From: Macrotrachela quadricornifera
Taxonomy: Eukaryota; Rotifera; Eurotatoria; Philodinida; Philodinidae
Assembly (NCBI GenBank): GCA_022393335.1
Contig: JAJEKB010018365.1
Location: 1 to 64,000, forward strand
DNA: 64,000 bases
Reading direction: 5' to 3'
Positions within the stretch are counted from its first letter, which is position 1; every line of letters begins with the position of its first letter. Position numbers and translations under genes: made by a program. Below, piece by piece: positions 41,030 to 51,813 of this stretch. Under the pieces are notes generated by a model. That model was not told where the DNA came from, ran no database searches, and saw only the letters and a list, made by a program, of their open reading frames with translations.

Positions 41030-41740
41030 ACTCAAAAAATGTGAATTTTGGTCAAATTTTTTGTTTTTGTGATTTATAATGCGCTAGGTAGAGCAAAATG
41101 TCTGCTATCGAATGCACTATAGTTTATTGATGTTATGATCATTTTTAGAGCTATTACATAGGTTTTTCTGGATCTCCGTATTCTATAAAATAGTGTTTTT
41201 CTCATAATATTTTCAACCTTGATGAGTTCAAAATATTTCCCATTGTTCAAGATAATTTAAGAGCACTACTTCTAGATGAAAAGTCTTGAATTTGTCATCT
41301 TAAATGTTACAGGGCTCGGATTGATTTTATGACGTAGTCAACGACTGGTACCACAACTTAACAGAATCGAATTTCTCGATTCTATAATTAATGTCTAGCG
41401 AACAGCAGATGTTTTGGAATGTACACCCTACTTTTTGTATATCCTACCGGAGAAGCTTTTTAAAAAAGCAAATCACAGAACAATTAAAAAATCGGACTCT
41501 GTTAAGTTGTAGGCCCATACTATGACTACGTTATAAAACAAACCCAAGGTTCCTAACGTTTGAAATAGCAGAGAAATTCGGGACGTACCAACATCTTGAT
41601 TTTGATCTTTAATCTCAAGCTAACTCTTGATAGGTTCAATATTTCGAGTTGAAATTTTTACTGTGAAGTGTCCAGCCCGAGATACTGCTTTCCTGAGTAT
41701 TTCATCAAGATTGTATGATCCAAAGCAAAAATGAATTTTT
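41030..41740. mobile_element. Imperfect inverted repeat (foldback element 3)
   Basis: The clearest arms are 41285-41385 and about 41480-41585: ATTTTATGACGTAGTCA on the left against the reverse complement of TGACTACGTTATAAAACA on the right, plus ACAACTTAACAGA against TCTGTTAAGTTGT. Weaker pairing continues outward (CCCACTCAAAAAAT near 41030 against TTTTTGGGTGGGAG near 41740), so the whole element may be about 700 bases. No transposase ORF. The outer limits are uncertain. Confidence 0.6.
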
Positions 41741-41908
41741 GGGTGGGAGTAGAGCCTTAAGCATCTTAAACTCAGATGTATTCATTCAAACAGAACTTCT
41801 CTGTATACCTTAATTAACATCTCTTTTACCTCAAAAATGGAAAAAATTCTTTGTAGTGTTTTTTGAAATAATTTATATTCATTGTTTCCCAAACAATTTT
41901 CTCGTTTT

Positions 41909-42332
41909 CTAGAGTCTATTGATAGATTTTAATTCATGACATATTTCAGAAATATTATCTTTGTTAACAAAAACTAAATGACATGCATCATTATATGCCG
42001 TACATCCTTCCGGCGGTCCAACTACGCCTGCTGTAAAATCAAAATCACAATGTTGTAAACCTTCTTTTGTACATTTACATTTAAGACAATCTCGTGCAGA
42101 TGTTTTAAATGAAGAACTAGATAATACTTTGATATCATTATATACACATTGCTGATCAATGTTACTATATTCTGCAATTTAAAATTAAGATCAAAGAGAG
42201 TCTTATAATACAATAATATAGCATACTCGTCATTTGTGACGAAAGTTCTTCCTGTACACAAAATAAATAGTTATGACATATAAAAATACTAATTAAAAAG
42301 ACGAAGGTAGTTGAAATAGTAGTTGTCATCAT
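41909..42332 (-). CDS. Small secreted Cys-rich protein, beta-microseminoprotein-like
   Basis: Two exons, 42332-42227 and 42171-41909, join in phase to 122 aa. Residues 1-27 form a signal peptide (hydrophobic run FVFLISIFI). The mature part has about ten cysteines, with DCLKCKCTKEGLQHC, then GPPEGCTAYNDAC, then LVFVNKDNISEIC. The order C-x2-C-x-C...C...C...C, with a V-x-K-D segment before the last Cys, matches the MSMB/PSP94 family found across animals; the vertebrate CC pair is not present. Function outside vertebrates is unclear. A family call by eye; the secreted Cys-rich nature is certain. Confidence 0.7.
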
Positions 42333-43159
42333 GAGTAATGGTTTTAATTGATGGATGACATGAAAGAAACAAAAGTAGAACAGTATATATATATATACAT
42401 TATTCGGTATCCTTGGGTGTGGATATTTACTGATTATTAAGGCCGTTGTTGACAGATATATGGTGATATATTTAGATCTAATCTATCATGTGCTAATATA
42501 TGTAAATATCAACACTATGATATGTACATTTATCTAAAATGATCTAAACTGGTAGAATTCTGCTCGTATTTATCAGTTGTACTATAATAGTCTCAATTTA
42601 TTAATGTCGCTACAAAAACTTATAATTCATCATTTGTTCATTTTTTTCACAAAAGTCTTGAGAATTTTCACATGACTTACAATATTTTTTTATTTGTTGC
42701 AGTTGATTAATTTTTAGGAGTCATACTACGAAGTGAGTAAATTGAAATTCAATTCACTATATGTGTCATATACATCTGCAAGGTAGAATACAAAAAATAA
42801 ATCTAAATTAGTGAAATATATAAATGAAATAAATTAATTTTTGAACTTGTTATTCATTTGTAAGTATAATTTTAAAATAATACGAGAATAAAATCTTTAC
42901 TTTTTCATATTCACGATCTATAGCGTCCTCTATTCATGGAGTTTTCTATTGATTATGTTATTTTAATGATTAAAAGATAGTTTTTCTTTTCTTTCTTTTT
43001 CATCTTTGATTGCACCGACCGACTGGTGTTCTGGTTTATTTAGTGTTGCAATACGTGAGATAATCGATCGTTTCTGATCGTTACGATAATTATATATAAA
43101 TATATTATCATTTTATATTTTCTTATACTTTTAATTATATAAAGAACAATTGACAAACC
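42333..43159. other. Intergenic, shared upstream region of divergent genes
   Basis: The minus-strand secreted protein and the plus-strand TDP-43 gene are divergent, so this 827-base stretch must hold both promoters. It contains a TATATATATA run near 42392 (toward the minus gene) and ATATATAAATATATTA near 43090 (toward TDP-43). No ORF is supported. Confidence 0.45.
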
Positions 43160-44791
43160 ATGTTTATACGAGTCATCGATGAATCAAAACCAAATAGTGA
43201 AATAGTTGAAATTCCAGTTGATGGTGGGATTGATGGATCAGTCTCATTGAGTACACTCGCTGCTCAATTTCAAGGTGTGAGTGCATTGAAATATCGCAAT
43301 TCTGAGACGAGTGTGTGGAGAGGGTGAGTGAACGTGTTTGTTCTTTGTTATATTTCTATCTATCTATCTATCTATATATATATATATACATATATATTTC
43401 TTGTGTGTTGAGTGAAATGTGTGGTGGTTATATATACCCTCCCATTTTACGTCAATTTTTTTTTCTTGATTGAATCAATCAATTTGTTTGTTTTCTTTTT
43501 ATTTTCTCAGTGTTCGAGTAGCAGATGGAAAACTTTATCATCCAGATGGTGCGTGGGATCCAGATACAATTTATGTTACTGTTTATTCAAAACGTAAGTG
43601 AAAATTTTTAAAAAAAAGAAAAGAAATATTGATTATTATTTCAATAGCTATTTTATCAGATATTAAACGAAAAGGAGTTGGTGAACAACAAGAAGAATCA
43701 ACAATACCATCATTAGGACAAACTAAAACACAAAGACTTGATTATAGACAAGAATCTAATAATGAAGGTGAAAATGAACCAGATCATCGTTGTGTTGATT
43801 TAATTGTACTTGGAATTAGTTATCGAAGTATTGAAGCTGATGTCAAAAAATGTTTTGAAGCATTTGGTGAACTTGTCTTTTGCGAGGTAAAAGAAAACTT
43901 ATAATAGAAAAGAAAAACCATGATTTTAATTTTTTATATTCAAAATAAAAAAGATTAAACGTGATGCAAATGGACAATCACGTGGGTTTGGTTTTATTCG
44001 ATTTAAAAATTATGAATCTCAATTGGCTGTTATTAATAAACGACATTTTATTGATGGAAGACATGTTGATGTTAAAATTCCTGATTCAAAAGTAAGAATC
44101 ATTAGAAAATATATAGCTAGTTTCGTATAACTCTTTTTACAGTTTTTATTTAATAAATAGAATCTTAATTAAAATTTTTTTTTTAAATTATTTAGACAAG
44201 TGCACATGAACCTGAATGTGCTCGAAAAATCTTTGTTGCTCGTTTGCCTGATAATATAACACCAGATGATTTACGACAATATTTTTCAAAATATGGAGCA
44301 ATTAAAGATGTTTATATACCAAAACCAGCACGTTCATTTGCTTTTGTTACATTTCATGATTCAAATATTGTACGAACATTGTTCGGTACACATATTATAC
44401 ATGGTAAATTATTATAAAATAGTTAATTTATTTTTCTTTCTTTTTATCTTTAGGTTGTAGTGTAACAGTTGGACCAGCTGAACCAAAAAATAAACCATCT
44501 GCAATTGGTGATTATCCTTCATCAACATTTAAACGTGCTAAACCTGATCATAGTGGTTTACGTACATTAACAGCATATGGTGCATCGCCAACTCATCCAC
44601 ATTATCATCAACAATATGGTCAAACACCAAATACAGATATGATGCATACATATTTTCAACAGTATGGTGCAACAGCAACTGGTTCACCTAAAGGACCATT
44701 TTCTAATGCTCAACAATCATATTGGGGTGGTACACATGAAGAGGCAGCTGTTTGGCAACAACAACAACAACAACAACAACATTATCGATAG
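43160..44791 (+). CDS. TARDBP: TAR DNA-binding protein 43 (TDP-43)
   Basis: Nuclear RNA-binding protein that regulates splicing and represses cryptic exons. Exons 43160-43323, 43511-43593, 43660-43886, 43954-44091, 44196-44403 and 44454-44791 join in phase to 385 aa. The N-terminal oligomerisation domain (1-80) has [18 protein letters not shown] and [14 protein letters not shown] patch near residue 85 stands where the NLS lies. RRM1 (about 129-204) has DLIVLGISY and [14 protein letters not shown]2 (about 214-283) has [12 protein letters not shown] and SFAFVTF. The C-terminus is shorter and less Gly-rich than in vertebrates and ends in [12 protein letters not shown], a polyglutamine prion-like tail. 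All RNP motifs are intact. Confidence 0.95.
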
Positions 44792-44926
44792 GAAATCTAT
44801 TGTTCTTTTTTCTCGACTTTCAAATGTGTTTTTTGTGCACTTCTGTTATTGTCGTGTTTTTAAATGTGTATGTGACTGTACAGAGAGAAAAAATTTAAAA
44901 AAAAAAGAAGAAAATAATATAGAAGT

Positions 44927-45862
44927 TTAAACTCCTCTTAGCGGCTTTAAAGACCAAGATTTATTTTCTTGTCTACGTTCAATTAAAACCGTGTGTAAAT
45001 AAGCAATATTTGATGAAAGATAATATAAATTCGCAATATTCGGTGGTTTACCAAGTAAATTCCAAGATAAAGTTTCTGATGATGTTGCATGAGCAATAAT
45101 AAAAATATTAACTGTTTCCGAAGATGAATTATTATGACGTTTTTCAATTTCACGTATAACATTTTTTGAACGAACATAATATTTATGTTCATTTTCAATT
45201 GCTGGTATATCTGTCATAATAGGATGATAAGATAAATCAATATTAATACCATATTTAACCCAATCATTAGGTTGAAGAAATATATTCATACCAAATTTTG
45301 ACGCACCTATTTCTAATAAACCGGGTTCAATACGAATTGGTATTTTATTTTCTAAGCCAAGACCTTTTAAAATTTGAATTGCTGTTAATATACAACGCAT
45401 CGCTGGAGATGAATAAACATATGTTGGTTGGAAATTTTTTGATTCTAATGTTTCACCAAGTTTTATTGCAGCATTTAAACCAGGTAATGTTAAGGGTGTA
45501 TCAATAGCCCAAAAAAATTTGTTTGGACGAACGGGTAAACTTGAAGGAAGATTTCGATGGTATGGACGATATTGATTATGTTCATCAAATGCTAACAAAT
45601 ACCAATTCGCTCCATAATATCGATCAACACGTTCACCATGTCGAATAATAAAAAATCGCATATCATAATGTTCGACAGGTTGAATAGATGTTTGTTCTTC
45701 ATTGTGAATTGACAGAGAACGAGTCTTTCGTAAAAAATACCGAAAAAAAGATCTTTTTTTAGATGTAGGTTTTGATTTATTCGATGATTCTTGTGATGAA
45801 TTGAGAGTATTATCGCTATTAATTGATGATAATTCTCGCAATGGTGTTATATCGATAGACAT
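44927..45862 (-). CDS. Histidine phosphatase, TULA/UBASH3-type catalytic domain (copy 1)
   Basis: Intronless. The likely start is Met at 45862 (MSIDITPL); the ORF extends 21 codons further upstream with a less convincing start. A basic Ser-rich N-terminus (SKKRSFFRYFLRKTRS) precedes a phosphoglycerate-mutase-fold domain with catalytic FFIIRHGERVDRYYG, then DTPLTLPGLNAA, YVYSSPAMRCILTA (second Arg), the acid-containing IEPGLLEIG and the second His in FIIAHATSSE. This pattern (RHGERVD, SSPAxR, EPGL) is that of the UBASH3/STS phosphatase module, but the UBA and SH3 domains of those proteins are absent. Substrate unknown. Paired with a same-strand paralogue 404 bases upstream. Confidence 0.85.
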   Translation of the reverse strand: MSIDITPLRELSSINSDNTLNSSQESSNKSKPTSKKRSFFRYFLRKTRSLSIHNEEQTSIQPVEHYDMRFFIIRHGERVDRYYGANWYLLAFDEHNQYRPYHRNLPSSLPVRPNKFFWAIDTPLTLPGLNAAIKLGETLESKNFQPTYVYSSPAMRCILTAIQILKGLGLENKIPIRIEPGLLEIGASKFGMNIFLQPNDWVKYGINIDLSYHPIMTDIPAIENEHKYYVRSKNVIREIEKRHNNSSSETVNIFIIAHATSSETLSWNLLGKPPNIANLYYLSSNIAYLHTVLIERRQENKSWSLKPLRGV

Positions 45863-46265
45863 TGATAATATTACGCACAGATGAAATCGATGTGATTTAT
45901 AACCTAATCGGAAAACACACTTCACAAATAATGAATAATTATTCTCTGTTATTTCGTTTGTCGTTAATTTATTTTTGGTTATATACTATGACTAACATCT
46001 ATTTTTCTTATTTTATTTACATAAAAACACCTGTGTATAGTCAAAATCTATTCTCCTTTCTTTTTCTTTGATTTCAAAAGAATAAATAAATTTTGTATAT
46101 CATCGATGAATATTTTCTTTTCTTTCCTTTCATAAATATATACATACTAAAGAAACACGTATATGTATATATATATATTTCATCATGAATGTAGATTTAT
46201 ATTATAAATTAGATGCTTTCTTGTATATATAAATCTTTTTAGTATCAATTTATTTTTATTAAATT

Positions 46266-47177
46266 TTAAACAAACTGCATAATAGGACGTATATACCAAA
46301 TACGATTAATTGCATCACGTTCAAGAACAACTGTATGTAAATATGGTACATTTTCACATTGTGCATTAAAGACATTCGTATCAAATGGTCGTCGTAAAGC
46401 AATAGTTTGAAATATTCCTGTTGATGATGCATGACCAACAACAAGAATATTTGTATGTCGTCTTGGATGTTGTCTATGATGAATATTAGGTGATATTCTA
46501 CCATGACGACGTTCAATTGTTTGAAAGAAAATTTGACTTCGATTATAATAATCCGATTCATTTTCATATGGATTTATATAATCATTTATACGTTTATAAC
46601 GTTGATTGATATTATAACCTGTTCGTGTCCAATCAGTTGTTGACATAAATGGCTCCATTTTACCAAGTATTGCTAATAGTGCAGAATTCCAATTCATTGG
46701 TTCAAATAAATATGGTTCAAGACAAATCGGTACATATTTACGATTCATGCCTTCCAATATTGCATTTGCTGTAATAACACTACGTGATGCTGGTGATGAA
46801 TAACAATAATCAACTGTAGCACCTATTCGAGCTAATTGTTGCCCTTTAGTATAAGATTGTTGTTCTCCTGTACGTGTTATTGGTGGATCAAATACATAAA
46901 GTAAAGTATTTGAACGATATGGTGCTCTTCTTGGTAATGACGGATGTCTATAAGCTTGTAAAGGTGCTGGTAAAGGATTACCAAATACCTTATTATACCA
47001 ATCATTACCAAGAGTTTGATCAATACGTTCACCATGTCGAACAACAATTAAACGAATATCATAATTATGACGTGCCTTATTAGCATGATGTACTTGATCG
47101 TACTTTTTATAAATTTTCTTTTCTTTATAATAATTTTTATCATCATTAATAAAAGCAGGAGGTCTTACTACTAACAT
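46266..47177 (-). CDS. Histidine phosphatase, TULA/UBASH3-type catalytic domain (copy 2)
   Basis: Intronless 303 aa paralogue of the gene at 44927-45862. Catalytic motif RLIVVRHGERIDQTLG, then DPPITRTGEQQSY, CYSSPASRSVITA, the acid-bearing ICLEPYLFEPMNW and second His ILVVGHASSTG. It lacks UBA/SH3 domains and a signal peptide. The two proteins share layout but are clearly diverged, so the tandem duplication is not recent. Both begin with a Lys-rich stretch before the domain (KEKKIYKKY here). Confidence 0.85.
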   Translation of the reverse strand: MLVVRPPAFINDDKNYYKEKKIYKKYDQVHHANKARHNYDIRLIVVRHGERIDQTLGNDWYNKVFGNPLPAPLQAYRHPSLPRRAPYRSNTLLYVFDPPITRTGEQQSYTKGQQLARIGATVDYCYSSPASRSVITANAILEGMNRKYVPICLEPYLFEPMNWNSALLAILGKMEPFMSTTDWTRTGYNINQRYKRINDYINPYENESDYYNRSQIFFQTIERRHGRISPNIHHRQHPRRHTNILVVGHASSTGIFQTIALRRPFDTNVFNAQCENVPYLHTVVLERDAINRIWYIRPIMQFV

Positions 47178-48110
47178 CTAATTATATAGATGTGATACAC
47201 AATATTTTTTTAAGAAAAAAAAGAAGAAGACAAGAAAAAAACGACCATACTATTATATACAAAGGTGAGTAGCGATCATGCGTGTTAAACAAAAATGTAT
47301 ACTATACGCGTAGATATTAAACATCATCATCATGTTTGAATGAGTAATAACCCAATGAAAAATGTTATTATTTATAATCAAATATTGTTTCTATTTTTCT
47401 AATACACAATAAATAAAGAGAAAAAAAACTAGTTAATAAATTAATTATTGATTGATGTCATTTGTTTAGAAATACTAAGGTAACAGAAAAATCTAAACTT
47501 CAATGATGCGTATCCATTAATTGCATCGCATATAATGTGTAGGTAAACATTAATATTATTGTCGCTGTCAATGTCCTTAGTTTTTATATTCATGATGCCG
47601 TTTAAAATTAGGTTTATTAGATAGCAACAGAAAAGAAAACTGTACATCAGATACTAATATTTGTCGATGCTAGAGTATCAATTAATTAAAGTTATAATTA
47701 TATTTAAAATAAAACAATTACTTTTTGATATTTCTAGATATTATCAGAAATGATATTTTGATATGTAATATTTGTAGAAGGACATCATCATCATCATGTG
47801 AAATTATGAACATTAAAAAAACAAAATTCAATGCCCTTAAAAGAACAGAAATTAACATGTACAAATCGAAATTAAAGAATGAGAAGTTAAAACTATTGTA
47901 TGAATACATTTTGAAATAATTTTTTCTTTCTATCAAGAAAATCTACAGACTTCCTTGATTTGCAATTTTCTTTTATCATTATTATATATCATATATCAAA
48001 GCATTTATTATATTTAAATATAATTTTTCTTCAAGCACATTTATTTCAATACAATAATAAATACAACATAAAACTATATACATATATAAACTTTCAATTG
48101 TTTTTTATTT
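47178..48110. other. Non-coding stretch, about 0.9 kb
   Basis: 5' flank of the upstream phosphatase and 3' flank of the guanylate cyclase gene. Two short overlapping ORFs at 47718-47936 have no domain features and are not called. Confidence 0.4.
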
Positions 48111-51094
48111 TTATATAACAGGTGGTTCTATTTCAATTGCATGACCACTAAATGGACATTGACCAATAACAATTGATCCTCGTTTATTAATAGTATTCAT
48201 AACTGATGGTCGTCGTGATGGTGTTAAATGACCATCAACAGATATTTGATTAAAATTTCCTTGACCGTTATTTTCAAACATGTTTGATTGTTGAAAACTA
48301 AGTTTTTTGTGTTCATCATCTTCCGCACCAAATGGATCAAGATCAATAGCTGATGTATAAGCAGCTTTTGGACCAAGTAACCAATATGTTTCAACTGCAC
48401 CTTTACCCTTAAAGTTTTATTTTTAATTTTTGATTAAAATTTAAAAGAAAAAACAAAAAAATTATTTTCTTTACTTTTAATTCTGTTTTTCCTTTATATT
48501 GAAGTTCAAAATATGGCGAATCTTTTATCAATAAATAAGATGTATCACTTAAATGAATTCTACCAGGCTAAAGAAAGAACACATTTAAAATTAAACATAT
48601 AATCTTCTCTTACTTCTCCTGTTGTTGTTATTCGACTGGCCTAGAATGATAAAAATAATTCTCTTGAATTAATCTGACGATTAAATCGAACATATATGCA
48701 TAAGCTGCATGTAATAATTAACTTACCGTATTAATTGTATCACCGAATAAACAATATTGAAAATTTTTTGCACCAACTATTCCACCAACAGCTGGACCAG
48801 AATGAAAGCCTATTGAGACAAGAAAAAAAACAAAAAAAATTGTTTTTGTAAATATATAAAAGAAAACAAAAAGAAAAAAGTTTTTACCGAATTTAACTCG
48901 AAATGGCTGTTTTGTAACAGGATTTATAACTCGTTTAGAACTTTTTATTAAATCAAGCGCAAGACCAGCAACGATTTCTGCTTGATTAAGACCTAATGGA
49001 TTTTTCATATCGGATCCTAATTCATCTGTAAGTGAAACACTATACGTTGTTGATTGACTCTATTCAAAAACAAGAAAAAAAACCGGAAATTTCTAGAAAT
49101 TGAATTTTTTTTTATAATTAATATTATACAGTAGTAGATTCACGTCGTTGAGGTGGTACTGAACGATCTTGTATACCAGCTACAACCATATATGATGAAT
49201 CAGCTTTTGTTTCAACTTTAAATACGTCAAAGCGTTCAGCACATCTATCAAATGCATTAACCGTAGCATTAATTGATTCAACAATTTGTTGTGGATCTAA
49301 TTTTTGTATAACATCTTTAAAATCAATTGAATATCCAAATAAAACAGTCAGTAATTTATGAGACTAAAAAGAAAAAAAAAACGAAACGATTTTTTTTCTA
49401 TAATTAATTGAGTTTTATTTACTTCACATATTGAATTAGCTAGAACACCTTCTTGTAACATTTGTGCAATATGTTTTGGCATCATTGAATATAGAAGACG
49501 TTTACCTTTTCGACGCCATTCTTGTAATTCTAATTTTGAACTTTGTAATTTTGTTATCCATGCATGTTGTTTATCAATAGCTGCTTGTAATGTTCTTGCA
49601 TGTTGCATACCAGCAATAAGAATTTCACTACTACCATCATAAAAATTTAAATCATGTAAAAATAATCCAACTGAAAGCATTTCTTCTGTTGTTGTTAATC
49701 TAAATTTTAATAAATTAGTTTATATAAATATGATTATAAAAAATGGAAAATTTACACTGGATGACAAAGAAAAACAATCATATTCCAAGCTGTTATTAAT
49801 TTCATTTGACCTTTTAAACGTATTTGAGAATTATTTGAAGCAAATTTTTTTGCAACTACTGATTGACTTTGACGAAGTGGAATTTTACTTTCAATAACAA
49901 ATACAATATGCCGACCGTATGAAAGTACCTGGAAAAAAAAATTTTTTTGTATAAGAAAAAACAAGAAAAAACAAACAAACTCTGCTCCATTCAAGTAATA
50001 TATCCGGTCGAACAAGACGAAATACATCTTCTAAATGACGACCAATTAATGCTGCATCAGCTGGAAAAACATTTTTTATTGAATGTCCCAAATGAAATAT
50101 TCGCATTTGTGGATCAAGTAAAATAGCAAATGGAAATATCTATATAATGAATAGTTTAAAGTACATTATTAAATAATTTCAATTAAATGACATTTATGTC
50201 ATTTTAAAAACCTCTTAGATTCATTACACATACAGATATATCCTTTTTTCTAATAACCTCCTGCAGATAAACCAACGGAAATGTGTTTTTCTTACTTTAA
50301 AAAATGTTGCACTCGTTACATCAGGCAATTTTGGTCCCTGCATAAGACGTCTTTCTATTGAACGTGCCATAAAATTATTAAAATCCACACGAAAAACAAT
50401 GTGAGTATCTAAAATTATAAAATATTTTTTTATTTCAATATGTAAACAAATAATACTTACATTCATTTGATGATATATCATCCTGAACACGAACAAATAT
50501 ATCTTCTTTAAAAAATCTTAATGCGCATTCTTTTAATTGTCCAACAATATATCGGTGAAAACCACGACGTTTTGATCTTTCATTAAAAACAAAAAAAATT
50601 TTAATTTTTTTTCTTAGAGATATATATTTAATTATATTACTTATAATGTAGAATAGCCCCATTATCATCTTCTTCAGTAACATGAAATAATGGTGATTTC
50701 ATTTTTGGAAAACTAAATCTAGTTGAATCATGTAATTGATCAATTGAATGAAGAAAATCTCGAAAATGTCTTCCAGCAACACGTAAGATTTTATCATAAC
50801 CATAGTTTGTAAAAAATCTTACAAAACATTCACCAAAAAATTGCATGTATAAATCAGGTCCACCTTCATGTAAAATTTCTGATAAGCCTAAAGAAAATTT
50901 ATATAAATATTTCTATGTATATATATTATCTTACATTCCGCAACTTTTTCAAATAATGATTCATCATAACGACCAAGTGTCATAAATGACTCATGTTCAA
51001 AATTTAATTCCTGTGCTATTCGTTTCCATATTGTTTGTCCATATGCTTCACAAACACCATATCGACAACTTTCAAGTAAAATTCCGTAAATCAT
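48111..51094 (-). CDS. Soluble guanylate cyclase, atypical beta-like subunit
   Basis: Thirteen exons (51094-50935, 50887-50641, 50576-50461, 50408-50296, 50139-49981, 49928-49756, 49699-49423, 49363-49130, 49059-48888, 48809-48727, 48640-48614, 48567-48475, 48407-48111) join in phase to 716 aa. The N-terminal H-NOX heme domain has MIYGILLES, the proximal His in [10 protein letters not shown] and the heme-propionate motif Y-x-S-x-R (HYKSKRRGF). H-NOXA, a coiled linker ([20 protein letters not shown]) and the cyclase domain follow: [38 protein letters not shown]. Glu and Cys that select GTP are kept. The first metal Asp is absent (LFGYSIDF where LFSDxVxF is expected), as in beta subunits, so it probably needs an alpha-like partner. 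It resembles the oxygen-sensing Gyc-88E/GCY-31/33 group. Confidence 0.92.
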
Positions 51095-51329
51095 CTTTGA
51101 TTTTTTTTTATTATACTCTTATTCTATGTATTCACTACATATATATATATATATGAGAAGATAGCGGATGTACACTCTATTTATTAATCATATTTTCCCT
51201 TCATCAATACACACTTCGGTAAATAATTATTTTCCACTTTAAGTATTTAAGAGAGTTAATTTAGAAAGAAAGTATATAATAACTCAAATGAAACTATTAA
51301 TGAAATAAACTGTGAAGATTAATTCATAC

Positions 51330-51492
51330 CTTGAGCTATTCCGATCATAATATTGTCATCATATAGATCGAAGAGATTTATATTTGACAAAGAATGTTGA
51401 ATATATTCTTCGATTTGTTCCAATAGAATTTTATCATATTTTTCAAGAATAAAATGTTTAACAATACTTTCGATTAAAATACCATAGACCAT
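51330..51492 (-). CDS. Alternative first exon encoding an H-NOX N-terminus
   Basis: The minus strand reads MVYGILIESIVKHFILEKYD and continues for 54 codons plus one base to a GTATGA donor at 51329. The start matches the first exon of the guanylate cyclase (MIYGILLES...), and both first exons end in phase 1, so either can splice to exon 2 at 50887. The rest of the exon is diverged. It could be an alternative first exon with its own promoter, or an orphan exon from a duplicated cyclase gene. No stop codons or frameshifts are present. Confidence 0.7.
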
Positions 51493-51813
51493 GACTCGAT
51501 GATGTTAATACTCTCTACTATTTGTCTGTCGAAGAAAAAGAAATAGAGATGGCAAAGTTAATTAAATTTTTTTTTTCTGTCATAAAGCGGATTGATCCTT
51601 AGAGACAGCTTCTCATCTTTCTTTATTATTATCGTTCAGAGAATGTCGGATGACATGACGTATGTGCGCTCGAAAGAGTCTTTTATTTATATAATATAGA
51701 GAGAATAAAATAAAAAAATCTATGGATATAAATATATTGAAAGAAAAAAAAAGAAAAGAAAAGTTCTTTTAGTAATTATTTTTCTCTCTATTTTGTTATT
51801 CATATTTGTTGTT

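Noticed and set aside
43360..43400. (TATC)n and (TA)n microsatellite in TDP-43 intron 1
   Set aside because: Ordinary simple repeat; similar runs occur at 5520, 29760, 51138 and 62417 and need no special explanation.
46259..46567. 102-codon minus-strand ORF
   Set aside because: Out-of-frame shadow of the histidine phosphatase gene.
47718..47936. Overlapping ORFs on both strands
   Set aside because: No domain, no splice context and low-complexity composition.
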